From Candidatus Scybalocola faecigallinarum (GTDB lineage: Bacteria > Bacillota > Clostridia > Lachnospirales > Lachnospiraceae), in the NCBI GenBank assembly GCA_018711005.1, contig DVIT01000027.1, positions 62,001 through 126,000 on the forward strand: a stretch of 64,000 nucleotides of DNA, in the 5' to 3' direction. A model generated the notes under the pieces. It was not told the origin of the DNA. It worked only from the letters and a program-made list of their open reading frames with translations, and did no database searches. A program made the position numbers and the translations under genes. Shown here piece by piece: positions 47,240 through 56,314 of this stretch; positions within the stretch are counted from its first letter, which is position 1, and the number at the start of each line of letters is the position of its first letter.

Positions 47240-48421
47240 ATGGAAATTTATTTCGACAATGCGGCCACCACACGGGTGTATGACGGTGTTTGCCAGGTGA
47301 TGGTGGAAGCCATGCAGAGTAATTTTGGAAATCCGTCATCCCTCCATATGAAGGGCGTGGATGCGGAACGCTATATAAAAAATACACGGGAGATCATTGC
47401 CAGAACGCTGAAGGTAGATGAAAAGGAGATCCTTTTTACATCCGGCGGCACAGAGTCCAATAACATGGCGCTGATCGGCGGTGCCATGGCCAATCAGAGA
47501 GCCGGAAAGCATTTGATCACAACACGGATCGAACATGCTTCGGTTTATAACCCGATGATCTGGCTGGAAAGCCAGGGCTTTGAGGTCACATATCTGCCGG
47601 TGGATCGCCAGGGCTGCGTAGACCCGGAAGCAGTGTCCGCAGCCATACGTCCGGATACGATTCTTGTGTCAGTGATGTGCGTAAATAATGAGATCGGTAC
47701 CATACAGCCTCTGGATGAGATCGGAAAGCGGATCAAAGAAGCAAATCCCAATATTTTGTTTCATGTGGATGCGATCCAGGGCTATGGAAAGGTAAAAAAT
47801 CTGTGGCCAAGGAAGCTGAACATTGACCTGCTCAGTGTCAGCGGCCATAAGCTCCACGGGCCTAAGGGCGTGGGCTTTTTGTACGTCAGGGACCGGGCTA
47901 AGGTGCGCCCGCTGATCCTTGGGGGCGGCCAGCAAAAGGATATGCGTTCCGGTACGGAAAATGTTCCAGGCATCGCCGGCCTTGGTGAAGCGGTCCGGGA
48001 GGTTTTTGACCGGCTTCCTGAGAAGATCGACCGGCTTTATGAGCTGCGCAGCGATTTTATCCGTCAGGTGACAGGGATCGGCGGCGTTCAGATCAACGGC
48101 TGGCAGGAGCGCCAGGAAGGCTTCAGAGGCCCCGCGCCTCATATAGTCAGCGTAAGCTTTGCGGATGTACGGGCAGAGGTGCTGCTGCATGCCCTGGAAG
48201 AAAAGGGGATCTATGTATCTTCCGGTTCCGCATGCTCATCTAACCATCCGGCCATCAGCGGCACGTTAAAAGCTATTGGCGTGGACAAAAAGTACCTGGA
48301 TGCTACGGTCCGCTTTAGTTTTTGTTATGACACAACAAAAGAGGAGATCCATGAGAGTATTAATGCGCTGGAGCAGATCGTTCCCATGCTCCGCCGTTAC
48401 ACCCCGGGAGGAAGAAGATAA
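47240..48421 (+). CDS. cysteine desulfurase (NifS/IscS-like)
   Basis: A 393-residue PLP enzyme that pulls sulfur from cysteine. FDNAATTRV, TSGGTESNN, the PLP Lys in VSGHKLHGPKG, and the catalytic Cys in SSGSACSS are present. The pairing with thiI indicates sulfur supply for tRNA 4-thiouridine, like Bacillus nifZ-thiI. The ATG follows the rsmE stop immediately. Confidence 0.95.
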   Translation: MEIYFDNAATTRVYDGVCQVMVEAMQSNFGNPSSLHMKGVDAERYIKNTREIIARTLKVDEKEILFTSGGTESNNMALIGGAMANQRAGKHLITTRIEHASVYNPMIWLESQGFEVTYLPVDRQGCVDPEAVSAAIRPDTILVSVMCVNNEIGTIQPLDEIGKRIKEANPNILFHVDAIQGYGKVKNLWPRKLNIDLLSVSGHKLHGPKGVGFLYVRDRAKVRPLILGGGQQKDMRSGTENVPGIAGLGEAVREVFDRLPEKIDRLYELRSDFIRQVTGIGGVQINGWQERQEGFRGPAPHIVSVSFADVRAEVLLHALEEKGIYVSSGSACSSNHPAISGTLKAIGVDKKYLDATVRFSFCYDTTKEEIHESINALEQIVPMLRRYTPGGRR

Positions 48422-49606
48422 ATGATGTTTAAAGCTTTTTTGATCAAATACGGTGAGATCGGCCTGAAAGGCAAGAACCGCTATTTATTTGAGGACGCCC
48501 TTATGCGCCAGATCCGGTTTGCCCTGGATGGCGCCGGCGAATTTTCGGTAAATAAAGAGCAGGGACGTATATTTGTAGATGCGTTATCCGATTATGATTA
48601 TGACGAGGTTTTAGAGCGCCTTGGCAGAGTTTTCGGTATTGTGGCCATTTGTCCTGTTGTGGAATGTGAGGACAATTCCTGGGACAGCCTGACAAAAGTG
48701 ACCGGAGATTACGTGGCTTCGGTTTACGGGGACAAGCCGTTTACGTTTAAAGTGGAATCCCGCAGAGCGGATAAACGTTATCCGAAAAAATCCATGGAGA
48801 TCAGCGCGGATATGGGCGAGTATCTCCTTGACCGGTTCCCGCAGGCAACGGTAGATGTTCACCATCCCCAGGTGCTTTTAAATATTGAGATCCGGGAAAA
48901 AACATATATTTATTCCCTGTCTGTGCCGGGCCCGGGCGGTATGCCTGTAGGCACCAACGGAAAGGCTATGCTTTTGCTTTCCGGCGGTATTGACAGCCCT
49001 GTGGCCGGATATATGATCGCCAAGCGCGGTGTGCGCATTGACGCAGTTTATTTTCATGCGCCGCCATATACCAGTGAGCGTGCAAAGCAAAAGGTCATTG
49101 ACCTGGCCAGGATCGTGGCCCGTTATGCCGGTCCCATCAAGCTGAATATTATTAACTTTACAGATATCCAGCTGGCCATTTATGAGAAATGTCCTCATGA
49201 TGAGCTGACTATTATTATGCGCCGCTACATGATGAAGATTGCGGAGCATATTGCAAAAGAGGACGGCTGTCTTGGACTTATCACCGGGGAAAGCATCGGA
49301 CAGGTGGCCAGTCAGACCATGCAGAGCCTGGCTGCGACGAATGAGGTATGCACCATGCCCGTATACCGGCCGGTGATCGGATTTGATAAAAATGATATTG
49401 TAGACATTTCCCAGAAGATCGGTGCGTTTGAAACATCCATCCTGCCTTTTGAGGACTGCTGTACGATCTTTGTGGCCAAGCATCCGGTGACCAAGCCCAA
49501 TATCCGGGCGATCCAGCGTTCCGAGCATCATTTGGATGATGTGATCGACGGACTGATGGAGACGGCGTTAAATACCCGTGAAGTGCTGCTCTGCGAGCCT
49601 ATGTAA
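48422..49606 (+). CDS. thiI: tRNA 4-thiouridine synthase ThiI
   Basis: A 394-residue protein with an N-terminal ferredoxin-like and THUMP domain, and a PP-loop (LLLSGGIDSPVAGYMIAKRG). It lacks the rhodanese domain of the E. coli enzyme, as usual in Firmicutes. It activates U8 of tRNA. The start lies one base after the desulfurase stop. Confidence 0.95.
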   Translation: MMFKAFLIKYGEIGLKGKNRYLFEDALMRQIRFALDGAGEFSVNKEQGRIFVDALSDYDYDEVLERLGRVFGIVAICPVVECEDNSWDSLTKVTGDYVASVYGDKPFTFKVESRRADKRYPKKSMEISADMGEYLLDRFPQATVDVHHPQVLLNIEIREKTYIYSLSVPGPGGMPVGTNGKAMLLLSGGIDSPVAGYMIAKRGVRIDAVYFHAPPYTSERAKQKVIDLARIVARYAGPIKLNIINFTDIQLAIYEKCPHDELTIIMRRYMMKIAEHIAKEDGCLGLITGESIGQVASQTMQSLAATNEVCTMPVYRPVIGFDKNDIVDISQKIGAFETSILPFEDCCTIFVAKHPVTKPNIRAIQRSEHHLDDVIDGLMETALNTREVLLCEPM

Positions 49607-49644
49607 TCAAACAAATGCCGGGTTTCCGGTATATACGATGACAT

Positions 49645-49680
49645 AAAAAAACTCTCCCCGGTGATCGGGGAGAGTTTAAA
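49645..49680. terminator. bidirectional terminator between thiI and the HPr-like gene
   Basis: AAACTCTCCCC (49649-49659) pairs with GGGGAGAGTTT (49667-49677), flanked by A-runs on both sides of the stem that read as T-runs for the opposite strand. Confidence 0.88.
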
Positions 49681-49682
49681 AA

Positions 49683-49916
49683 TCATTCAATAATAAATGG
49701 TTTAAGAACTTCTGTGATTTCATCATAATTATCATCACTGTGGATTGCCAGCTCAATAGGTCTGGAAAGATCAAGACTGAAGATGCCCATAATAGACTTT
49801 GCATCGATCACATATCTTCCGGAGATCAGGTCAAAATCAGAATCATATTTTGTGATGATATTCACAAAAGACTTTACTTTGTCAATAGAATCAAGACGTA
49901 TTTGAACGGTTTTCAT
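49683..49916 (-). CDS. HPr-fold protein without the phospho-histidine
   Basis: A 77-residue protein of the HPr type, beginning MKTVQIRLDSIDKVKSFVNI and carrying the HPr-like SIMGIFSLDLSRPIELAI block that normally holds Ser46. The usual active-site GxHARPA motif with His15 is missing, and the chain is shorter than the normal 85-88 residues. So it cannot take phosphate from Enzyme I at His; a regulatory role through the Ser46 region is possible. AGGAGGG precedes ATG 49916. It is a monocistronic minus-strand gene. Confidence 0.82.
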   Translation of the reverse strand: MKTVQIRLDSIDKVKSFVNIITKYDSDFDLISGRYVIDAKSIMGIFSLDLSRPIELAIHSDDNYDEITEVLKPFIIE

Positions 49917-50018
49917 TTGAATTCCCTCCTAAATTAAATTCATATTTTTATAAATATATAGTACAATTCAGGAGACAAAAAGTCAATACGCTAATCGCCG
50001 AAAAAACGGAGGACAATT

Positions 50019-51395
50019 ATGAAAAGTGTAGCCTTTTGTACATTAGGCTGTAAAGTTAATCAGTATGAAACCGATGCTATGGAGGAGATGTTTCTGGCTG
50101 CCGGTTATCAGGTGCGCACGTTTAAGGAGAAGGCGGACGTTTATGTTATTAATACATGTACTGTGACAAATATTGCCGACCGCAAGTCACGCCAGATGCT
50201 CCACCGTGCAAAAAAAATGAACCCGGACAGCGTAGTTGCTGCCGTAGGCTGTTATGTCCAGGCTGCAGCAGAACGTTTAAAAGAAGATCCGGACATTGAC
50301 CTGATCGTTGGAAATAATAAAAAGTCCCAGATCGTGACCCTTGTGAAGGAGCTTTTAGACGCAAGATCCCATAAAGATGCCGGCCTGTCCGGGGATCTTC
50401 ATGAAGAAATCCATGAAGCCCTGGTGGATATTAACCATACAAAGGAATATGAGGAACTTCATGTCAGCCGCGTCTGCGAACATACACGGGCATATATTAA
50501 GATCCAGGACGGGTGCAACCAGTTTTGCTCCTATTGCATCATTCCTTATGCCAGAGGCCGTGTGCGCAGCCGCGATCCGGAGGATATTCTTTCGGAAGTC
50601 CAAACTCTTGTGGAGAGAGGCTACAAGGAGATTGTGCTGACCGGAATCCATATTTCCTCTTATGGCCTGGATTTTGACAATACAGAATACAATCTGTCCG
50701 GAAACCGGGAGCATTTGATCAGCCTTATTGAATCGCTGAGCAAGCTCGGCGGACTGGAACGGATCCGCCTGGGATCGCTGGAGCCGCGGATCATTACAGA
50801 AGATTTTGTGCAGCGCCTTTGCCGGATCCCGCAGATCTGCCCCCATTTTCATTTGTCTTTGCAAAGCGGGTGCGATACCGTCCTGGCCCGGATGAACCGG
50901 AAGTATACTGGGGACCAGTATGATGCATCCTGCAAGCTCTTGCGCCGGTATTTTGACACACCGGCCATCACTACCGACGTTATTGTCGGCTTCCCCGGTG
51001 AAACCCCGGAAGAATTTGAAGAAGGCGCCGCATTTTTAGAACACATTGGCTTTGCGGAAATGCATGTGTTTAAATATTCCCGCAGGGAAGGCACCCGGGC
51101 GGCAGCCATGAAGGACCAGGTGGATGAAGGGGTGAAGAACCAGCGCAGTGCCCGCCTGCTGGAACTGGACCGGAAGATGAAGGATGCTTTTATCCGCCAG
51201 TGGCAGGGCCGGGAAGTGAAGGTGCTTTTGGAAGAAAAGGTTGTGATCGACGGAAAAGAGTATATGAGCGGCCATACAAAAGAATACATCCGGGCCGTTG
51301 TTTCCGGCAGCGGACTTAGGGAAAATACCATTATTTCAGCAAAGCTTTCCTTAAGATTAAATGAAGACTTTGTTTTTTGTGAAAGAATTGATTGA
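50019..51395 (+). CDS. mtaB: tRNA ms2t6A methylthiotransferase
   Basis: A 458-residue radical SAM methylthiotransferase. The N-terminal cluster domain has TLGCKVNQYE, the radical SAM motif is CNQFCSYCIIP, and a C-terminal TRAM domain follows. The sequence GCKVNQYETDAM marks the MtaB (YqeV) group rather than MiaB. It modifies A37 of tRNA. ATG 50019 follows GGAGG. Confidence 0.94.
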   Translation: MKSVAFCTLGCKVNQYETDAMEEMFLAAGYQVRTFKEKADVYVINTCTVTNIADRKSRQMLHRAKKMNPDSVVAAVGCYVQAAAERLKEDPDIDLIVGNNKKSQIVTLVKELLDARSHKDAGLSGDLHEEIHEALVDINHTKEYEELHVSRVCEHTRAYIKIQDGCNQFCSYCIIPYARGRVRSRDPEDILSEVQTLVERGYKEIVLTGIHISSYGLDFDNTEYNLSGNREHLISLIESLSKLGGLERIRLGSLEPRIITEDFVQRLCRIPQICPHFHLSLQSGCDTVLARMNRKYTGDQYDASCKLLRRYFDTPAITTDVIVGFPGETPEEFEEGAAFLEHIGFAEMHVFKYSRREGTRAAAMKDQVDEGVKNQRSARLLELDRKMKDAFIRQWQGREVKVLLEEKVVIDGKEYMSGHTKEYIRAVVSGSGLRENTIISAKLSLRLNEDFVFCERID

Positions 51396-51517
51396 ATTAT
51401 TTGAAATTTTATATTAATATAATAATAATCGTATGGTATTTATCGTGCATGATCTTTACGGATCTAATTCCTTACAGATCCGGCAACTTGTATTACAGAA
51501 AGTAGGGTAGTGATAAT

Positions 51518-51778
51518 ATGGCAGATTTAAACAACACACAATATTTCAAAGTGAATAATGAAACCGAGATCGCGGTGAAGGATATTCTTGAGGCTGTTTA
51601 TATCGCTTTGACAGAAAAGGGATATAATCCAGTGAGCCAGATCGTTGGTTATATTATGTCCGGGGATCCCACCTATGTGACCAGCTATAAAAATGCACGG
51701 TATCTGATCATGAAGGTGGAGCGGGACGAGCTTTTGGAAGAATTGCTGAAAAATTATATTGAAGTGAATCTTAAGTAA
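51518..51778 (+). CDS. IreB/UPF0297-family regulator
   Basis: An 86-residue protein ending EELLKNYIEVNLK, with the conserved KGYNPVSQIVGYIMSGDPTYV core. The family (IreB, YrzL) is a substrate of the IreK/PrkC Ser/Thr kinase in some Firmicutes. ATG 51518 follows AGTAGGG. First of the conserved ireB-ruvX-yrzB set. Confidence 0.93.
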   Translation: MADLNNTQYFKVNNETEIAVKDILEAVYIALTEKGYNPVSQIVGYIMSGDPTYVTSYKNARYLIMKVERDELLEELLKNYIEVNLK

Positions 51779-51781
51779 TCC

Positions 51782-52231
51782 ATGGCAGGACGGATCATTG
51801 GTTTGGATTACGGTTCCAGGACTGTAGGCGTTGCCCTTAGCGATCCCTTAAGGATGACAGCCCAGGCCGTGGAGACGATCAAGCGGAAGGATGAGAACAA
51901 GCTGCGGCAGACACTGGCGCGAATCGAGGAAATTATAAGAAACGAAGGTGTTGAACAGATTGTTCTTGGATATCCTAAAAATATGAACAATACCATAGGA
52001 GACCGGGCACAAAAGACCGATGCGTTTGCCGGGATGCTAAAGCGGCGGACCGGACTTGAGGTTGTGCTCTGGGATGAACGGATGAGTACCATGGCGGCGA
52101 CCCGGACGCTCATTGAAGGGGAAGTGCGCCGTGAAAACAGGAAAGCATATGTGGATCAGCTGGCTGCGGTTTTTATTTTGCAGGGCTATCTGGACTATAT
52201 CCGGCTGCATCCGCAGGATAAGCCGGATTGA
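51782..52231 (+). CDS. ruvX: YqgF/RuvX-family nuclease
   Basis: A 149-residue RNase H-fold protein with [16 protein letters not shown] at the N-terminus, [11 protein letters not shown], and [10 protein letters not shown]. It is thought to resolve Holliday junctions or process the 5' end of 16S rRNA. It starts four bases after ireB, with no strong ribosome site of its own. Confidence 0.93.
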   Translation: MAGRIIGLDYGSRTVGVALSDPLRMTAQAVETIKRKDENKLRQTLARIEEIIRNEGVEQIVLGYPKNMNNTIGDRAQKTDAFAGMLKRRTGLEVVLWDERMSTMAATRTLIEGEVRRENRKAYVDQLAAVFILQGYLDYIRLHPQDKPD

Positions 52232-52246
52232 CTTTGGAGGACCGAC

Positions 52247-52522
52247 ATGTCAAATCAGGGAAAAATAGAATTTACATTAACGGATACAGGTGAAAAAGAA
52301 GAATTTTATGTTATTGAACAGACACGTATCAATAACATTAATTATATATTAGTGGCCGATTCCATGGAGGATGAGGCACAGGCGCTTATTTTGAAGGAGA
52401 CCTGTACAAATACAGATATGGCAGACGCCGTTTATTCGGTGGTTGAGGATGACGATGAACTGGATGCCATATCCAAAGTATTTGCTCAGATGGTCGATGA
52501 TCTTGATATTGAGCTTGAATGA
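52247..52522 (+). CDS. DUF1292 (YrzB) family protein
   Basis: A 91-residue acidic protein with the DUF1292 pattern (FTLTDTGEKEEFYVIEQTRI) and an acidic end. Function unknown. GGAGG lies eight bases before ATG 52247. It completes the ireB-ruvX-yrzB set. Confidence 0.9.
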   Translation: MSNQGKIEFTLTDTGEKEEFYVIEQTRINNINYILVADSMEDEAQALILKETCTNTDMADAVYSVVEDDDELDAISKVFAQMVDDLDIELE

Positions 52523-52594
52523 TAATTTATTAAAAACATTGATGTGATGAGTCACGATACTCGGACAACAAGATGCCAGGAAGAAGGGATGCGT

Positions 52595-53056
52595 ATGGAT
52601 AAAGAGCTGGAACGGTATAAGCAGTTTCTGAAAGATAAAGGGATGAAGACCACCGGCCAGCGCCTTGCCATTTTCGAGGTATTAGCAAGTGAACCGAACC
52701 GGCATTTTACGGCGGAAGAAATTTATGAAAAAGTGAAACAGCGGTGGCCGGAGATCGGCCTTGCCACTGTTTACCGGAATATTCAGAAACTGTCAGAGTT
52801 TGGCGCGATCGATAAGCTGAATCTGGGTGACGGATTTGTACGGTATGAAATCGGCGACCCTGACAGAGACAAAGCCAGACACCATCATCATCACCTGATC
52901 TGCCTGGAGTGCGGCGGCGTCTTTACCTTTGAGGACGATCTGCTGGAACAGCTGGAAGGGCGGATCCGTGAGACGATGGGTTTTATTGTGAGCGACCATG
53001 AAGTGAAATTTTATGGGCGCTGCAGCGCATGCAGCCAGTCGCTTGCAGGCAAATGA
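52595..53056 (+). CDS. Fur-family regulator (second copy)
   Basis: A 153-residue Fur-superfamily protein with TVYRNIQKLSEFGAI (recognition helix), the metal-site run HHHHHLIC, and Cys pairs CLECG and CSAC. ATG 52595 follows AGAAGGG; ATG 52589 is also possible. Fur, PerR or Zur type is not decided. It lies upstream of the RNase J gene. Confidence 0.9.
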   Translation: MDKELERYKQFLKDKGMKTTGQRLAIFEVLASEPNRHFTAEEIYEKVKQRWPEIGLATVYRNIQKLSEFGAIDKLNLGDGFVRYEIGDPDRDKARHHHHHLICLECGGVFTFEDDLLEQLEGRIRETMGFIVSDHEVKFYGRCSACSQSLAGK

Positions 53057-53113
53057 CGTTGTCAAAGTATCGTTGTCGGCATCGCACAACAACTATTATG
53101 CGGAGGTGCGATT

Positions 53114-54871
53114 TTGAAAACGAATAATACAGCAAACAGTACAGTAAGGATCAGCCATACAAGAACGGGCAGCCCAAGGTTCCGAGCCAGAGGGGAAGGA
53201 AAGAACGACCGTGCAAAGAATGAAAAAATAAAGATTATTCCCCTGGGCGGACTGGAACAGATCGGAATGAATATTACCTGTATTGAATATGAAGATAATA
53301 TTGTAGTGATCGACTGCGGCCTTGCGTTCCCATCGGATGATATGCTGGGAATCGATCTTGTAATCCCGGATATTACTTATCTGAAGGATAATATTTCCAA
53401 AGTCAAGGGCTTTGTTATTACCCACGGCCATGAGGATCATATCGGTGCCCTGCCTTATGTATTGAAAGATATTAATGTTCCGGTTTATGCGACAAAGCTG
53501 ACTATGGGCATTATTGAGCATAAATTAAAAGAACACGGAATGATGAAGATGACAAAGCGCCGTGTGATCCGTCACGGACAGTCCATTAATCTCGGATGTT
53601 TCCGTATTGAATTTATCAAAACCAACCACAGTATTGCAGATGCCACAGCTCTGGCCATTTACACACCGGCAGGCATTATTGTCCATACCGGCGACTTTAA
53701 GATCGATTACACGCCGGTTTTTGGCGACAGGATCGACCTTGGTCGGTTTGCCGAGCTTGGAAAGAAGGGCGTGCTGGCGCTGATGTGCGACAGTACCAAT
53801 GCAGAGCGGCCGGGATTTACCCAGTCTGAGCGTACCGTGGGACTTCAGTTTGAGCATATTTTTAATGAACATCAGAAAAACCGTCTCATCATAGCTACAT
53901 TTGCGTCCAATGTGGACCGGGTGCAGCAGATCATTAATATGGCCCATAAGTATGGCCGCAAGGTCATTGTCGAGGGCCGCAGCATGGTGAATATTATCAG
54001 TATTGCCCAGGAACTGGGATATATTAATATTCCGGATAACACGCTGATCGAGCTGGATCAGATGAAAAATTATCCGCCGGAGCAGATTGTTTTGATCACT
54101 ACCGGAAGCCAGGGCGAGACTATGGCTGCCCTTTCCAGAATGGCGGCCAGCATCCACCGAAAGGTTTCTATTGTTCCGGGAGACACGGTGGTATTCAGTT
54201 CTAATCCTATCCCGGGCAATGAAAAGGCAGTATCCAACGTAATCAATGAGCTTTATATGAAGGGAGCAGAAGTGATCTACCAGGATACTCATGTATCCGG
54301 CCATGCCTGCCAGGAAGATATTAAGCTGATTTACGCGTTGACTCAGCCTAAATTTGCCATTCCTGTCCATGGTGAGTACCGCCATCTTATCGCACATGCC
54401 CGCCTGGCTGAGATGATGGGGGTTGAAAAGGATCACATTATCCTTATGGAAACCGGAGATGTGCTGGAGATTGGCAGCGATAAGGCGTCCATTACCGGAA
54501 AGGTTCACTGCGGTGATGTAATGGTAGACGGCCTTGGTGTAGGCGATGTGGGAAATATCGTATTGCGTGACCGTCAGCTGCTTTCACAAAACGGCCTGCT
54601 GATTGTTGTGATCACTCTGGAAAAGTATACCAATCAGATTTTAGCCGGGCCGGATATTGTATCCCGCGGTTTTGTATATGTAAGGGAGTCGGAGACTCTT
54701 ATGGAAGATGCCCGTCATGTGGTGAGCAATGCTTTGGAAAATTGCCTGAGTCATCGCTGCAGCGACTGGGGCAAGATTAAAAATGTTGTGCGGGAGGCTC
54801 TGGGAGACTATGTCTGGAAACAGACCAAGCGTAATCCCATGATCCTGCCGATCATTATGGAAGTTGAATAA
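53114..54871 (+). CDS. rnj: ribonuclease J
   Basis: A 585-residue beta-CASP metallo-ribonuclease with HGHEDHIGALP (metal ligands), GDFKIDYTP, and SGHACQEDIKL. It processes and degrades RNA from the 5' end in Firmicutes. The TTG at 53114 is chosen with GGAGGTG six bases upstream. YlbF, part of another RNA-decay system, follows. Confidence 0.93.
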   Translation: MKTNNTANSTVRISHTRTGSPRFRARGEGKNDRAKNEKIKIIPLGGLEQIGMNITCIEYEDNIVVIDCGLAFPSDDMLGIDLVIPDITYLKDNISKVKGFVITHGHEDHIGALPYVLKDINVPVYATKLTMGIIEHKLKEHGMMKMTKRRVIRHGQSINLGCFRIEFIKTNHSIADATALAIYTPAGIIVHTGDFKIDYTPVFGDRIDLGRFAELGKKGVLALMCDSTNAERPGFTQSERTVGLQFEHIFNEHQKNRLIIATFASNVDRVQQIINMAHKYGRKVIVEGRSMVNIISIAQELGYINIPDNTLIELDQMKNYPPEQIVLITTGSQGETMAALSRMAASIHRKVSIVPGDTVVFSSNPIPGNEKAVSNVINELYMKGAEVIYQDTHVSGHACQEDIKLIYALTQPKFAIPVHGEYRHLIAHARLAEMMGVEKDHIILMETGDVLEIGSDKASITGKVHCGDVMVDGLGVGDVGNIVLRDRQLLSQNGLLIVVITLEKYTNQILAGPDIVSRGFVYVRESETLMEDARHVVSNALENCLSHRCSDWGKIKNVVREALGDYVWKQTKRNPMILPIIMEVE

Positions 54872-54899
54872 GGCTAAGTGCCGATAAGGAGCGTATGTA

Positions 54900-55256
54900 A
54901 TGCCGGGTGTCAGGGAAAAAACCGAAGAATTGATCGATTTGATCAAACACAGTAAAGAATACCGATCTTATAATGAACTCAGAGCATTTATAACTCACGA
55001 ATCCGGGATCAGGGACCGGATCGACAGTTTTCGCAGGGATCTGCTGACAGCGCAGAATGATCCGGGGAGCGATCCGGAAACCTTTGCCAGGATCAGCAAA
55101 GAATATGAAGATATTCTTGAGAATCCCCAGGTCGCGGAGTATTTGTCTGCAGAACAGGCTGTGATACAGATGATGCGGGACATTTATGAAAGGCTTGGCA
55201 GTGCGGTAGCCTTAGATCTGAGTTTTCTCGGAGAAGTGAAGGAGTTGAACATATGA
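54900..55256 (+). CDS. YlbF-family regulator
   Basis: A 118-residue all-helical protein with the YlbF/YmcA pattern (LIKHSKEYRSYNELRAF ... IDSFRRDLL). In Bacillus such proteins form the Y-complex that steers RNase Y. ATG 54900 follows AAGGAG, and the stop overlaps the next start. Confidence 0.85.
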   Translation: MPGVREKTEELIDLIKHSKEYRSYNELRAFITHESGIRDRIDSFRRDLLTAQNDPGSDPETFARISKEYEDILENPQVAEYLSAEQAVIQMMRDIYERLGSAVALDLSFLGEVKELNI

Positions 55257-55648
55257 GAAAGATACTTTTAGGTTTTTTTGAACTCTGTATTCATATTGTC
55301 ATATATGCCCTGGTTATTTTCCTTGTTTACCGGGCTGCTGTATTTGCCTATGATTTCTCTTATAATGTTTTTGGAGATCCCGTTATGTCAAAGTATGATA
55401 CACAGACAGTGACAGTGGTAGTGGATGATGGAGATTCAGCATCTACAGTAGCTTCAAAGCTGAAGGATGCAGGGCTGATCAAGTATGAAGCAGCCTTTGT
55501 GATCCGTGTGCGCTTAGAGGAAATGGGCGATAAGATCATGCCGGGGACCTTTGAGTTAAGTCCCAGTATGTCTGTGGAAGAAATATTGCAGATCCTAGCG
55601 ACAGAGGGCGAGATCCGGCAAGAGGAGAGCGGGGTAATCACACGATGA
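55253..55648 (+). CDS. short YceG/MltG-like membrane protein
   Basis: A 131-residue protein with one N-terminal helix (about residues 8-30) and a domain like the LysM-like front part of MltG (VDDGDSASTVASKLKDAGLI). Full MltG has about 330 residues plus a catalytic domain; that part is absent here. It overlaps both neighbours by four bases. Possibly a regulator of wall synthesis; this is inferred. Confidence 0.75.
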   Translation: MRKILLGFFELCIHIVIYALVIFLVYRAAVFAYDFSYNVFGDPVMSKYDTQTVTVVVDDGDSASTVASKLKDAGLIKYEAAFVIRVRLEEMGDKIMPGTFELSPSMSVEEILQILATEGEIRQEESGVITR

Positions 55649-56292
55649 ATGTAGACGAGCGGATGACAGCGTATATCCGCTCCCTGGATCATGGAGAGAA
55701 TGAATATATAAGGACACTGGAGCAGGAGGCCCTTAATGATCGTGTACCGATCATCCGCAAGGAAACCGCTGCCCTGCTCCGCGTGCTCCTGACCATGAAA
55801 AAGCCCAAAAGGCTCCTGGAAGTAGGGGCTGCCGTGGGCTTTTCTTCTATCTTCATGAGTGAATATGCGGGAGCGTCATGTAAGATCACAACCATAGAAA
55901 ATTATGAGCCCAGGATCGTAAAGGCCAGGGAGAATATAAAAAATGCCGGAAAGCAGGAGCAGATTACCCTATTAGAGGGCGATGCTGCGGATATTTTAAA
56001 AACATTGGAGCCGCCCTATGATTTTATATTTATGGATGCGGCCAAAGGGCAGTATATGCACTTTTTTCCTCAGATCATGCGTCTTTTAGAAGACGGCGGT
56101 GTTCTTGTCAGTGACAACGTGCTTCAGGACGGGGATATTGTCCAGTCCAGATATGCAGTCACGCGCAGAAATCGCACGATCCACAGCCGTATGCGGGAAT
56201 ATTTGTGGGAGCTGACCCACAACGATGCCCTTGAGACTGTCGTCCTGCCTGTTGGCGACGGCGTTACGATTAGTACCAAAAAGCCCCGGTAG
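55645..56292 (+). CDS. trmR: tRNA 5-hydroxyuridine methyltransferase-like O-methyltransferase
   Basis: A 215-residue SAM-dependent O-methyltransferase with LLEVGAAVGFSSIFM (SAM motif), IENYEPRIV, and FMDAAKGQY. It resembles TrmR (YrrM), which methylates ho5U34 of tRNA. The U32 gene downstream supports this. Confidence 0.85.
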   Translation: MNVDERMTAYIRSLDHGENEYIRTLEQEALNDRVPIIRKETAALLRVLLTMKKPKRLLEVGAAVGFSSIFMSEYAGASCKITTIENYEPRIVKARENIKNAGKQEQITLLEGDAADILKTLEPPYDFIFMDAAKGQYMHFFPQIMRLLEDGGVLVSDNVLQDGDIVQSRYAVTRRNRTIHSRMREYLWELTHNDALETVVLPVGDGVTISTKKPR

Positions 56293-56314
56293 CAGCAATG
56301 AAAGGAGAAACGCA

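Noticed and set aside
53525-54508. Long minus-strand frame of 327 codons
   Set aside because: It lies wholly inside the RNase J gene and has no family features; an antisense shadow.
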